Source of the DNA: Calothrix sp. PCC 7716
GTDB taxonomy: Bacteria; Cyanobacteriota; Cyanobacteriia; Cyanobacteriales; Nostocaceae
Direction of reading: 5' to 3'
Length of the DNA stretch: 64,000 nt
Assembly: GCF_019977735.1 (NCBI RefSeq)
Contig: NZ_AP025019.1
Span: 186,001 to 250,000, forward strand
The translations under genes were made by a program, and so were the position numbers. Under the pieces are notes generated by a model. That model saw only the letters and a list, made by a program, of their open reading frames with translations. It had not been told where the DNA came from and did not search any database. Below, in pieces: positions 26,955 through 36,115 of the stretch (within the stretch, counting starts at the first letter, position 1; every line of letters begins with the position of its first letter).

Positions 26955-27058
26955 AATGTTTTTGAATAAACAAGGTAATGGTTCAAAAATGTAAACTTAT
27001 TTTAATTCATTAGTGCTTGTATTTTGTGATGTTTTGACTACAAAAATAAGCAGTAAAT

Positions 27059-29665
27059 TCACGCGCGCATCAGAACAGCAGCGAGCGAAACCGTCAGACT
27101 AGTTGCTTTTATTCCATCCCCTGCAAGAAGGCCAAGCTCATCAGTATCTTCGACCAACTGCCGCAGAAAACTATCGTCATCAAGTTTAGACTTGGCACCT
27201 TCGGTAAAATCGCGAAGCAACTTCTGAACATTTTTGTGTGTTGCTTTCCACTGACCTAGCTTTTTGAGTGTGTCTCGAACAGTTTTTCTATCCAAACCAT
27301 CAGGCAAAGCATTAATTTGTTGAATACGTCTTTGTATCCTAGTTATACGTTCAGACGTTGTGTTAGTAACTTCGCCACTATCTTCTTGCTGTAACTCACT
27401 TTGGAGTTCTTGCTTATACTCAATCAGCGATTGGTATAAATTATCAGCATTTTGGAGTAAATGCTTAGTAGAGAAAATATCTCCTGCCTCTGGAGTTTTA
27501 GAAGCGGTTGCAATTGCTGTACCATACCCATCTTTGTCCCCAGTTTGGTCATTCCAAAAGACAGTTTGGTTTTGGCTATCGATAGCTTCGCCATTGGGAC
27601 CGAAGTACTTAACAGTCATTGCTATTAAACCAGTCGGCTCATTATCACCAGTCCGGCGCCCAAGTGTAATTGGGTTAGCTTGATAATCATCGCCCAACTC
27701 TTTCATTAGTTTACTTAGCTCCTCACCATATAAAATCTCAGTTTGAGTATATACATTGGTACTAGTTTCTTGCTTCTTGTAAACTTCCTCTTCCTCCTCA
27801 TAATCTTCGTCCCATGCTTCCCGGTCGTCTAGATCAAACAACGTAGGTTGATTTTTAGAAAGTGATTCAAATTTATAGTGGACAAGGAGAAATTGTTTTA
27901 ACCCATCAGCATCAGGGGTAACTTGCTGTAGAAGGTTTTGTAATTCACGAATTCTATTACCAAAAGCTTTGATAGTACGTTGTAATGCGTACATCGATGA
28001 CTCCGCGCGCTGGAGAAACAGGCGCCGTTGGTTACGAAGTAATGACCGCTGTTCAACGTTTTCTCTTAAATAACGAATTGGGTCAGCAAACGGAATAAAT
28101 AAACTGTCTTCAAATTGGGTAAATATTTGTTCTAATGCTTCTTCTGTACTAACCTCGAACTCTACTGGGAGCCATTCAGCAATACGTTTAGCGTATAAAT
28201 TCATATCAGGTGTAGCTTCCCGTAGCATTTGACGGGTACGCTGAAGGAAAAGCTCTTTATAAACACGCCTAAATATTTCAGTATTATCTGTAAAATTTTC
28301 TACTCCTACGTCCCGATTTTGAAACCAGTGTACTAGTTCAGCAGGTAAATTTAATTTATTAAAACCTTCGGGACGGTTGAGGAATGGGGACAATATATTA
28401 TAGATATCCTCACGGCGGTTATTCCAAGGGGTAGCAGTTAACAGTAAGAAGTAACGTTGTCTACCAGACTTTCTATCTTGTTCTTGAATTTGTAAGCAAG
28501 TTCTGTGAATACGGTTTCTATAATTACGGATACCTTCATGTGCCTCGTCAAGGATAATAATATCGGCGCCACCATAACGATTAAACTCTGTAAGAAAATT
28601 ATTTCCCTTACGACTCATCAAGTTTTTATTGTATAGTTCATAATTATTACTATTAAAACCAAGTTCAGACATTTCTCGTTCCCAGTTATCATGCAGCTTC
28701 TTCGCGGCGATGATAGCTACTTTGACGCCGTTGTTTTGTTCTCCATATAATTTAGCAACAGTTGCTGCGAGTCTAGATTTTCCTAAACCTACGGAGTCAG
28801 CACACACAGCTACACCAAAATCTTGCATGACTCGTAAACAATGCTGGGCGCCTGATTTTTGGTGTTCAAACAACACACCATCGTAAACGAGCTTGTCTAA
28901 AATATCGCTGCTTTCTACTTGGAACTGATGCGGTCGCTGCTGTGCTAACCAATAAAGAAAATCGTTGGGTTTACCATAGGCGCCACTTAGAATAATTTCC
29001 ACAGCTTGTTTATAGCCAACGATTTCTGGATATTCGGATATCTCTAAAGTTGGAGTGACAGTAGGTGGCGCCGTGGGGGAGGTTATATAAGTACCGTCCC
29101 CAGTGATAATTTGGAATTCAGTTAATGTTGTTGGTGGGTGGTCAGGGTCAACACTAACGGTAGCAGTAATACTTTCCGGTTCTTTACTTTCGATTGTTAC
29201 CGTTACTAAAGTATCATCAGGAATAATAATATTTTCGACTTTATCAAGATTTTTACCTGTAATTTCTACTGTTGTGGTTTCACCAGGTGGTAGTTCTGGA
29301 GGCGAGATGCTTTCGATAACTGGTTCGTTGAGTTTTTGGCGCCGTTCTCGTTCGGTAAGTACTTGCTGTAAAAATTCTTGGCTAAGGTCAAATGATAAAT
29401 CTTCTCGTTCCCATTCCGAGTCAAATTGACGAATAGCATCGTTAATAGCTTCGCTGTCTAACTTAGAATCCCAAGAATAAAAAAATGTTACTGCCTCAGC
29501 ATTTTTAGAATGTGCTGCACGAGTAAAGTTATCTGACCCTTCATGAAGAATGTGGTTTTCTAGTACGTCTGTAAGGATACCAGTTTTCTTATGATAAATA
29601 CCCCGTCCCGAAGCCATTTTGACAAGCTTGATTTGCAGCATATTCAACCACACAAGCTCTGCCAT
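27059..29665 (-). CDS. PLD-like, TIG and SF2 helicase N-lobe protein, truncated
   Basis: 868 aa. Residues 20-60 hold a phospholipase D half-site: H25, K27, D33 (YHKKTGILTD) then GSDN 43-46. Residues about 113-190 read as an IPT/TIG beta domain. The SF2/SNF2 N-lobe follows: Q-like FEHQKSGAQH, Walker A ADSVGLGKS (290-298), DEAH 373-376 and TATPWNN. No helicase C-lobe motif comes after it; the protein ends abruptly at LAAVLMRA after a long coiled-coil region, so it should not translocate alone. Its N-terminus continues, one frame away, into the ORF at 29712. Related PLD-helicases occur in restriction-like defence loci. Confidence 0.75.
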   Translation of the reverse strand: MAELVWLNMLQIKLVKMASGRGIYHKKTGILTDVLENHILHEGSDNFTRAAHSKNAEAVTFFYSWDSKLDSEAINDAIRQFDSEWEREDLSFDLSQEFLQQVLTERERRQKLNEPVIESISPPELPPGETTTVEITGKNLDKVENIIIPDDTLVTVTIESKEPESITATVSVDPDHPPTTLTEFQIITGDGTYITSPTAPPTVTPTLEISEYPEIVGYKQAVEIILSGAYGKPNDFLYWLAQQRPHQFQVESSDILDKLVYDGVLFEHQKSGAQHCLRVMQDFGVAVCADSVGLGKSRLAATVAKLYGEQNNGVKVAIIAAKKLHDNWEREMSELGFNSNNYELYNKNLMSRKGNNFLTEFNRYGGADIIILDEAHEGIRNYRNRIHRTCLQIQEQDRKSGRQRYFLLLTATPWNNRREDIYNILSPFLNRPEGFNKLNLPAELVHWFQNRDVGVENFTDNTEIFRRVYKELFLQRTRQMLREATPDMNLYAKRIAEWLPVEFEVSTEEALEQIFTQFEDSLFIPFADPIRYLRENVEQRSLLRNQRRLFLQRAESSMYALQRTIKAFGNRIRELQNLLQQVTPDADGLKQFLLVHYKFESLSKNQPTLFDLDDREAWDEDYEEEEEVYKKQETSTNVYTQTEILYGEELSKLMKELGDDYQANPITLGRRTGDNEPTGLIAMTVKYFGPNGEAIDSQNQTVFWNDQTGDKDGYGTAIATASKTPEAGDIFSTKHLLQNADNLYQSLIEYKQELQSELQQEDSGEVTNTTSERITRIQRRIQQINALPDGLDRKTVRDTLKKLGQWKATHKNVQKLLRDFTEGAKSKLDDDSFLRQLVEDTDELGLLAGDGIKATSLTVSLAAVLMRA

Positions 29666-29711
29666 GATTTGTGTTCCTGTGAAGGCGCCGTCTTCTAATC
29701 CCTGAAGAAAC

Positions 29712-30080
29712 TCACGTCGGTAGTACTAATGGAATACGCCCTGTACCTTCCTTTGTAGGAAGCAAAAGATACATTACTGGTTTGTTGACAATATCATCTA
29801 TATCTAAATAATGCCCATATACTGCTTGTTTTTTTTCCTGTGTCAGCAGTTGTTTTATTTGGGCATCAGTAGCATTATTTAATTCTTCTAAGAAACCTAC
29901 GGCAATTGGGAACGTCTCTCGTGCTTCATCCTCGTCTTCACCAGGACGTAAATACCAAAAACTATCTTTTTCTGGGTCGCGTTGAAGAACAGGATATCCT
30001 AATAATTCTTTTAGTGCTGTAACACGATTTTGCTCATTACCCACTGAAATCGCGCGTAAATTCTCCTTGGTGAAAGTCAT
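29712..30080 (-). CDS. N-terminal part of the PLD-helicase, split by a frameshift
   Basis: 122 aa ending GRIPLVLPT. If the frame shifts by one base at the stop, reading continues as RREFLQGLEDGAFTGTQIMA and joins the PLD half-site of the next ORF without a gap. I therefore think the two were one gene. Alternatively it is a small separate protein just upstream. It follows the XRE gene at 30280 by 200 bases. Confidence 0.65.
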   Translation of the reverse strand: MTFTKENLRAISVGNEQNRVTALKELLGYPVLQRDPEKDSFWYLRPGEDEDEARETFPIAVGFLEELNNATDAQIKQLLTQEKKQAVYGHYLDIDDIVNKPVMYLLLPTKEGTGRIPLVLPT

Positions 30081-30279
30081 AAAATATAAGCCTTATAGAT
30101 ATTACAAAATAATTAATGATGTCAAATATGCAGCGCAATATATCTGCAATCTGTAACGGAGCAGAATCTACAAATGTACGTTCACAACTAATAATGCTCA
30201 CAACAATACGTCTAATGCTGGAAAACAATAGTTGTAAAGAATAACTATAACTTTTCGCTCAATTTTAATAGGGAATTTT

Positions 30280-30522
30280 TTAGGACACTAAGTATTTATC
30301 AAGTAATTCTTCTCCACTGGCACCAAGCTCAAGAAGTTTCTGTTCAATAAGCTTGAATGCCATTGGTGAAGGTGTAGAGTGTCCATTTTCCCAGCGGTTG
30401 ACGGTGGGATATGTAACTCCAACAGACGCAGCGAACTGCTCTTGCGTGAGTTCGCACAAAAGACGCAATTCACGAATGAACTGACCAACTTCTGGTTGTT
30501 TTGTTATTAAGTTTTTCTTCAT
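30280..30522 (-). CDS. XRE-type helix-turn-helix regulator
   Basis: 80 aa. VGQFIRELRLLCELTQEQFA, then GVTYPTVNRWENGHSTP, is a textbook Cro/C1 HTH with recognition helix YPTVNRWE. It lies at the head of the PLD-helicase genes on the same strand and is probably their local repressor, as is common in defence operons. Confidence 0.85.
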   Translation of the reverse strand: MKKNLITKQPEVGQFIRELRLLCELTQEQFAASVGVTYPTVNRWENGHSTPSPMAFKLIEQKLLELGASGEELLDKYLVS

Positions 30523-31435
30523 TTAGCTCTCCGCAAAAGGGCGCAGCAAGTAGCAAATAGTATATTATCTGCTATATAGAACATTATATTTACAGCATTT
30601 TTTTACGCCATCAGCAATATCCGAAGATATTTCTTGGCGCCTTAATAGTGCTTATGTTTCTTATTAAAACATTTACACCCTGTAAGTTTGAATTGAACAG
30701 CTTATAGCAGTACAGTTTTGCACACTAAATTAAAGTTTATTAGTGGTTACTACTAAGTAATTTCAGTAAAAGTAAAATCACTTAGATAGCTTGTAATTAT
30801 TGCTAAATAATCAGTGATAATTACTTTGATTATTTAGTTTAACTTTGGGCAAATATCTCCCATTGACAATAGGTGAGCTTACATAGGATGTAAAATATCG
30901 TAAGCAAGTTACACACCAGCAATTATCAATTGCCACTCTATCAAACTAGCTAAAAGTCAGCATATCTGCTGAGTTTTCGCGGGCTGGTTGGTTATATAGA
31001 GTAATGTGTCACTTGATATGTTCCCAGTCTAGTGGAAAATTCTGAGATTGACTAGTTTTATTAAATACCTCTTGTTAAGCAAATTTTAATACTAAGTATT
31101 TATGCTAATACTATATAGCCGCCTCGTCTATAGTGGCGTAACAAAGACATCGCTCGCGATATGTAGCTGCTCTTGAGGTTACTCAAAATATATTTCGTTA
31201 GAGAAAAAGATTTGGTTATTGTTCTCTGAAAATAAAACCAATTAATTCTTCCGGCACCGTCAAATAGTTCTAAAGCTTCGATGGCTCGTCTTATTTCATG
31301 GCAGCACCTATATATATAAATCTTTCATTCTCTCTCCCCTGTAAATGTCTACCTAGTACAGATGCCTTCAAACAATGCTGCATAAAGCTGCTCTGAGATG
31401 ATATATATAGACATACGTCGTCTTCACTTAAATTA
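30523..31435. other. About 0.9 kb intergenic region without a gene
   Basis: AT-rich, no coding frame of note. It holds the promoter side of the XRE gene, and near 31300-31360 a partial copy of the CACCTATATATA-type repeat seen at 34294 and 40356. It probably replaces deleted defence genes between the helicase and the DrmC-like relic. Confidence 0.5.
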
Positions 31436-31693
31436 TTGAGTGTTTATCAAAGATACTTTATGACCCGCACGCTGAAAATCGGTACTGGCGCCAAAGCTTG
31501 CCTTCATGCCAAATGTGTTGTTGTAGATGAAGAACGGTTATTTGTAACTTCCGCAAATTTTACCGAAGCTGCACATGAGCGTAATATAGAGGCTGGTGTA
31601 CTTATTGCTGATACTGTTGCAGCTAAGGCAATGCGCGCACAGTTTGAGACGTTGGTTACTAGGGGAGTGTTGCGAAAGGCACCGGGGATATAA
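31436..31693 (+). pseudogene. C-terminal relic of a DrmC-like PLD protein
   Basis: The frame carries CLHAKCVVVDEERLFVTSAN followed by FTEAAHERNIEAGVLI: the H-x-K-x(4)-D and S-x-N pieces of a PLD site, in the wording I associate with DrmC of DISARM. Only the last HKD half (about 75 residues) survives; DrmC is normally over 200. DrmA and DrmB were not found here. Confidence 0.7.
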
Positions 31694-31768
31694 GTTGGTG
31701 ATTGAGATGATAGCTATATATTTTATATTGAAAATTACTACTTACTAAGTTTATTGGAGATATAGTTA

Positions 31769-32899
31769 ATGTTTAGAAAACAAAAAAACGTTTTTATTAA
31801 AAAGCAAAAACAATCAAAGCTTACTTTATTAGATTTAGTTGGGTTTCGCATCTCATTAGCTGTAGTGATTGCTTCTCTTCTTATTATATTAGTCAGTGTG
31901 GTAGAACAATCACAAAAAAAAGAAGTAATATGTTCACAACTAAATTGGCAATGTCTGTCACAACAAGTCTTATATATTATTGGATTAAGCAATATAGAAG
32001 GCTTTAGTATTTTAACAGCAGCAACTTTATATATACTTGAAAGCTGGGAGCGCAAACAAAGACTAATTTATGAAGCATGGCAAGTTATTGATAATGCACA
32101 GGTTTCTTTCTCAACCAGCTATGCTAGAATCCAAGCTCTAGAGGATTTAAATAAATATAAAGTTTCTTTGGAAAATATAAAGTTTCCTGGTGGCGCCGAT
32201 TTAAGCAATATTAACCTTGCATATGCTAATCTTATAAATACTCGTTTAAGCCAAACAAACCTTAATAACGCAAATCTCAGTAATGCCAATCTTAGTAAGG
32301 CTAATCTTAAGGATGCAAATCTTTATGGAGCAGATTTAAGTGGAGCTACTCTTAGTAGAGTTGATCTTAGAGGAACTGACTTACGAAACACAAACTTAAA
32401 CAATACTAATTTAGCAGGAGCTTTATATAACCAGGAAACAAAATTTTCTCAAGATTACCCTCTCGCTAACAAGCAAATGTATTTAATAGCTTCTAACAGT
32501 AACTTAAAAAATGCAGATTTAAGCAATGCAGACCTTAATAGTACTAAACTTCAAAATTCTGTATTAGACCAGGCTAATCTCAAAGACGCTGATATTTCAT
32601 TCTCTCAACTTGCTAGTTCTAGTTTAATTAATGCCAATCTTTGTGGTGCAAAATTAATACAAGCTAATCTTCAAGATACAAATTTCACCAATGCCATATT
32701 GCATCATGCTGATTTTAGAAATGCAAATCTTGATAACGCTGATTTTAGTTACGCGGACTTTCAAAATGCTCTCTTTGAGAAAGCGAGTATTACTGGTACT
32801 TGTTTTTGTAAAGCGACAAATTTAGAGCCGGAAAAAATAAAAACAGCTATTGGTTGGGAGAAAGCGATATATGATGATGAATTTAGAAAAAAGCTTTAA
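31769..32899 (+). CDS. Membrane-anchored pentapeptide-repeat protein
   Basis: 376 aa. Two hydrophobic helices (about 29-46 and 66-90) anchor the N-terminus. From about 140 come pentapeptide repeats of the A(D/N)LxX form (ANLSNANLSKANLKDANLYG), a gap near 212-240, then a second repeat block to 350. The repeats fold as a right-handed quadrilateral beta-helix. Such proteins are abundant in cyanobacteria and mostly of unknown role. Confidence 0.88.
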   Translation: MFRKQKNVFIKKQKQSKLTLLDLVGFRISLAVVIASLLIILVSVVEQSQKKEVICSQLNWQCLSQQVLYIIGLSNIEGFSILTAATLYILESWERKQRLIYEAWQVIDNAQVSFSTSYARIQALEDLNKYKVSLENIKFPGGADLSNINLAYANLINTRLSQTNLNNANLSNANLSKANLKDANLYGADLSGATLSRVDLRGTDLRNTNLNNTNLAGALYNQETKFSQDYPLANKQMYLIASNSNLKNADLSNADLNSTKLQNSVLDQANLKDADISFSQLASSSLINANLCGAKLIQANLQDTNFTNAILHHADFRNANLDNADFSYADFQNALFEKASITGTCFCKATNLEPEKIKTAIGWEKAIYDDEFRKKL

Positions 32900-32989
32900 A
32901 TATTTTTAATACTGCTGTGCGTAACCTATCGCCTAACCTCCAGAGATGACAAACAAGCGGGCGCCTGCAAGCAGCACTTCCACTCATTA

Positions 32990-33307
32990 TTGCTAAAAGT
33001 ACAAACTGCTTTAACCCAAGCTAACCAATTTGAGGAAGAGTCAGCAGAAGCAGAAGCCAAAGAGCGGGTACTATTAACTATTAAGGAAGTCAACCTGCGT
33101 ACTTATGAAAAAGACATTAAAGCAATTTGGGATAAGTACGCTGATAGTAAAGACATCGGTGCCTTGCTAACAGAACTTGATGAGTTATTCGTTGACCAGC
33201 AGCTATATAACGAAATTGAGGAGCAGCAAGAGGATACAAGCACACTATCCTTAAATAAGGAGGAGGAAGTACAACTTGTTTGTTACCAGTGGTTCAAACC
33301 AAAGTAG
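32990..33307 (+). pseudogene. C-terminal fragment of an unknown larger protein
   Basis: TTG start at 32990, but the frame is open upstream to about 32905 without a ribosome site, suggesting a 5' truncation. About 105 residues, acidic and helical (KERVLLTIKEVNLRTYEKDI, LLTELDELFVDQQLYNEI). It may be the lost C-terminus of a helicase such as the one at 27059; this is inference from position and style only. Confidence 0.45.
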
Positions 33308-33348
33308 TAGCAACAGGCAGTAATATAATGGTTTACTTTAATATAAAA

Positions 33349-33501
33349 TTAGTCAGCGCTGTCATTTCTAGTTTGTGTTCTCATGCTACTTTCGGTAGCC
33401 TTGGGATGTTCTGGAGCGCCTTTTCTCTGATTCTCACTATTTGTTTTTTCTTGCTTTGTTTCAGTCTTAGCACTAGATTGTTCTTTTTGGTTATTAGACA
33501 T
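33349..33501 (-). CDS. Small polar, probably disordered protein, 50 aa
   Basis: ATG 33501 with AGGAG at good spacing. The product begins MSNNQKEQSSAKTETKQEK and is almost free of hydrophobic residues. It resembles the broken ORF at 34049 (QSKNQSSNGKASQENSKNKG). Its start codon overlaps the start of the plus-strand gene at 33500 (CATG), so one of the two starts may be wrong; this one has the better ribosome site. Confidence 0.5.
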   Translation of the reverse strand: MSNNQKEQSSAKTETKQEKTNSENQRKGAPEHPKATESSMRTQTRNDSAD

Positions 33502-34036
33502 GGAAAATTCTCCTGAAGAAATAAAAAGCTCGGAACATACAAATATCAATTTAATCCATAGCTATACTGATTATAGAGTCAAACTTGCTAATGATAGTAT
33601 AAATGCTTTAAACACAAAGCTTGCCTCAATTATTGCGTTTAGTGGCGCCTCTATTAGTTTTTCAATTAATCTCCCAAATAAACCTTTTATTCTTTCAGAG
33701 GCAACTCAACAATATTTATGCTATACCTGTTTAATACTGAAAATACTTGTTTGTATATGTTTAGTCATTGCTATATGTATAAGTACATTAGGTTTTTTAC
33801 CCAAGTCTGGGGGAGGAATGACACCCCCAAATCTTCTAATGAGCGAGAATTACTATGATTCAGATGAAAACATTAGACTTATAATTACCAAAACTGAGAT
33901 AGAAGCTTTAGAAGAACTTGAATCTATCAGAGATGACAAAGCCAAGCTTGTTACTAAAGCAATTCTTGCACTAGCATCTGGGGCTATACTAGCAGCCAGT
34001 AGCATTATTTTAGCTTCAATATTATCAATGCTTTAA
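33500..34036 (+). CDS. Membrane protein with 2+1 transmembrane layout
   Basis: 178 aa. Hydrophobic segments near 42-60, 74-96 and 152-176 flank a cytosolic region (EIEALEELESIRDDKAKL). The layout of two helices, a soluble segment and a C-terminal helix resembles SLATT- and Pycsar-type membrane effectors of nucleotide-signalling defence, but there is no nucleotide cyclase nearby. The ATG at 33500 lacks a ribosome site; translation may start slightly downstream. Confidence 0.6.
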   Translation: MENSPEEIKSSEHTNINLIHSYTDYRVKLANDSINALNTKLASIIAFSGASISFSINLPNKPFILSEATQQYLCYTCLILKILVCICLVIAICISTLGFLPKSGGGMTPPNLLMSENYYDSDENIRLIITKTEIEALEELESIRDDKAKLVTKAILALASGAILAASSIILASILSML

Positions 34037-34048
34037 TAGGATAAAAAC

Positions 34049-34222
34049 ATGTCATAACAAAGCAAAAATCAATCTTCTAATGGTAAAGCATCTCAGGAAA
34101 ACTCAAAAAATAAAGGCTCCAAAAAATCAGCTTCGGAAAACCCACCTGCTACTAATCGCAGTTTAAGAACAAGTGCAATAAATTTTGGTGAAGGTAAATC
34201 GAATGATATAATTGATTTTTAG
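34049..34222 (+). pseudogene. Small polar protein gene with stop at codon 3
   Basis: A good AGGA site and ATG 34049 lead into MS, then TAA, then 54 open codons (QSKNQSSNGKASQENSKNKG, ending SNDIIDF) to TAG 34222. The kept composition and its likeness to 33349-33501 indicate a recently broken gene, read-through, or an unrecognised start after codon 3. Confidence 0.5.
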
Positions 34223-34293
34223 ACAAAATTAAGTTCTAAGAAGTCGAACTTTTCAAAAAGTGTATGAATCGTCACCCAACATCTTTAAACAAT

Positions 34294-34420
34294 ACAGGCA
34301 CCTACAAAGCTTGCTCAACACATTAGAGTGTTTGTACTGATAAAATTACGTTAAGGCTTTAATTGCTGCTTTTGTTTCATAACAGGCATCTATATATAGA
34401 TATATTTTCCATTCTCCAGG
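34294..34420. repeat. About 125-bp dispersed repeat, copy A
   Basis: Shares long blocks with 40356-40475: AAAATTACGTTAAGGCTT, TTTCATAACAGG and CTATATATAGATA, then CATTCTCCA. It lies upstream of the three-gene nuclease operon; copy B follows the reverse transcriptase locus. A part-copy is near 31300. Confidence 0.7.
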
Positions 34421-34630
34421 TTGTTACCTAACACAAGCGCCGTACCATAACTGTATATGTTATTATTGAATTTAGCTTATTTAAAGTAGCTATACTTAAG
34501 GGTTATTGTATAAAAATGAACTCCTTATAGTAAAAGCTATAGAGGCTTTAAGCATAATAAGCATAAATTATTTCGGAAGTAAGCACGTTTATTGAGTTCA
34601 TTAATTAAAATTAATTAGCAAATATACTTA

Positions 34631-35710
34631 ATGTCTATATCTATTTTACTTAATAGCTTTCGTCAAAAAATTTCATGGGTGACAATGAGAAATCTTTTAC
34701 GTAAATGTAAATTACCAATAGGAAATGGATGGGATAATGCAATAAAAACATTAGAGACATACAAAGGAGAAGATATTAATGATAAAATTATAGAGTTAAA
34801 AAAACTGTATTGTGAACAAATATATGTTAGTGAAAAAGCTATTAAATTTTTTCAACTTCAGGAAGAAGATATCCTTACATTAATCAGATTATTTCAGTCA
34901 TACAGTATTGAAAAAACAATTTTTCAAGAAACCTACCCATTTCCACTTCCTGAAGAAAATCTAAAAACAACTGACTTAGTACCAAGCCTAGTTGAAATTA
35001 AAGAGACTGATGAAAATTTAATACTCGTTTTTTGTACAAGACGTTCATTTATTGAACAAACTCAAATAGATATTAAAGATTTTAACACCGAAACTCAAGA
35101 GAAGCTAGTGCATTATGATAAAATTATTGGAAAGAAAAAACATATATATCAATTCTTTGATGTTGTTGTTATTTGGAAGCATACTAATATTGTAGAACTT
35201 AGAATTGATATTGTTAATAGAGCTTCATCACAAGAGCGTGATATATCTTTTACGGCACTTTTAGATAAGTTTAATAGTTTAGTTAGTGATAAATTAAAAG
35301 TTGAATGGCGCTTAAATGAATCTATTAACTTATTCACATTAATTAATAATTTGTACAAATGCAATAATGAAGGAAAAGTTATTGAATTACGTTTTGTAAC
35401 GGATGAAGGCTCAATGAAATCAGAGAGGATGAGAAAGGATAAAGTTGATCTTAGATCTGAGACATATCATAAAGCAGGTAAGAATGCAGTAGACCATATT
35501 ACTCCATATCATCTTACAGTGTTATGGGATTTTCCAGTTTCGACAAAAATAGAAACTCAAATTGAGCTTACTTTACCAGGAAAGGTTTATCATGTAAATA
35601 GCTTAAATCCACGTTTGGAAGAATTTATAGTACAAAAGTGTGGTCTTGTAGAAGAGTACAATTTTATACTTAACAAAATTATTACGTATTTAGCTAATGT
35701 CAATCAGTAA
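34631..35710 (+). CDS. Unknown protein, first gene of the nuclease operon
   Basis: 359 aa starting MSISILLNSFRQKISWVTMR. Residues 1-80 form a helical domain. The remainder alternates beta strands (NLILVFCTRRSF, FFDVVVIWKHTNIVELRIDI, VIELRFVTDEGS, LTVLWDFPVSTKIETQIELT), suggesting a sensor- or PIN-less barrel-like fold. I recognise no family. It overlaps the next ORF by 14 bases and is followed 8 bases later by the nuclease, so the three are one operon. Position suggests it is the recognition or regulatory part. Confidence 0.7.
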   Translation: MSISILLNSFRQKISWVTMRNLLRKCKLPIGNGWDNAIKTLETYKGEDINDKIIELKKLYCEQIYVSEKAIKFFQLQEEDILTLIRLFQSYSIEKTIFQETYPFPLPEENLKTTDLVPSLVEIKETDENLILVFCTRRSFIEQTQIDIKDFNTETQEKLVHYDKIIGKKKHIYQFFDVVVIWKHTNIVELRIDIVNRASSQERDISFTALLDKFNSLVSDKLKVEWRLNESINLFTLINNLYKCNNEGKVIELRFVTDEGSMKSERMRKDKVDLRSETYHKAGKNAVDHITPYHLTVLWDFPVSTKIETQIELTLPGKVYHVNSLNPRLEEFIVQKCGLVEEYNFILNKIITYLANVNQ

Positions 35711-36107
35711 AAAATCTCTAGAAACTCAAATTTATGAAGATTGGGGCAGTAATCCCGAATCAGAGATTTGTATTGCACTACTAAATTATTTGCTTCGCAT
35801 ACCGATGGATCGCTCATGCCATATTACATTTGGTAGTTTAAAAATAGCTATTAATAATGAGCATACAGATGTTGAATTGTTAAAAGCAGTTCAATACTTA
35901 TGTGGAGACCGTACTAAATTGCTGGAAGTTAATTTTGAACTTATTGAAAATGAAGAAAACATTTTTTCATTGTCGAAGAGTGATGTTGCTGCTGCTCGAA
36001 AAACAGGTATGCTTATTCATCCAGAAACAGGAGAAATAATTGAAGACTTTGAAGAAAAAGTTTTTATGTATTTCGAGCCAAGTTATTTAGTAAAAAATAT
36101 TAATTAA
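35697..36107 (+). CDS. Unknown small protein, second gene of the nuclease operon
   Basis: 136 aa. The ATG lies inside the end of the preceding gene (14-base overlap), giving tight translational coupling. The first half looks like a winged-helix-type domain (EICIALLNYLLRIPM, DVELLKAVQYLCGD). The second half contains SKSDVAAARKTGMLIHPETG, a turn seen in small adaptor-like domains. No enzyme motif. It could bridge its two partners. Confidence 0.7.
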   Translation: MSISKKSLETQIYEDWGSNPESEICIALLNYLLRIPMDRSCHITFGSLKIAINNEHTDVELLKAVQYLCGDRTKLLEVNFELIENEENIFSLSKSDVAAARKTGMLIHPETGEIIEDFEEKVFMYFEPSYLVKNIN

Positions 36108-36115
36108 TTTTTGAC

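Noticed and set aside
27059-29665. Intact SNF2 helicase call
   Set aside because: No helicase C-lobe motifs (arginine finger region) after TATPWNN; only the N-lobe is present.
33280-33516. 78-codon hydrophobic frame opposite the small polar protein
   Set aside because: Hydrophobicity arises from reading the complement of a polar, Ser/Lys/Gln-rich gene; no ribosome site.
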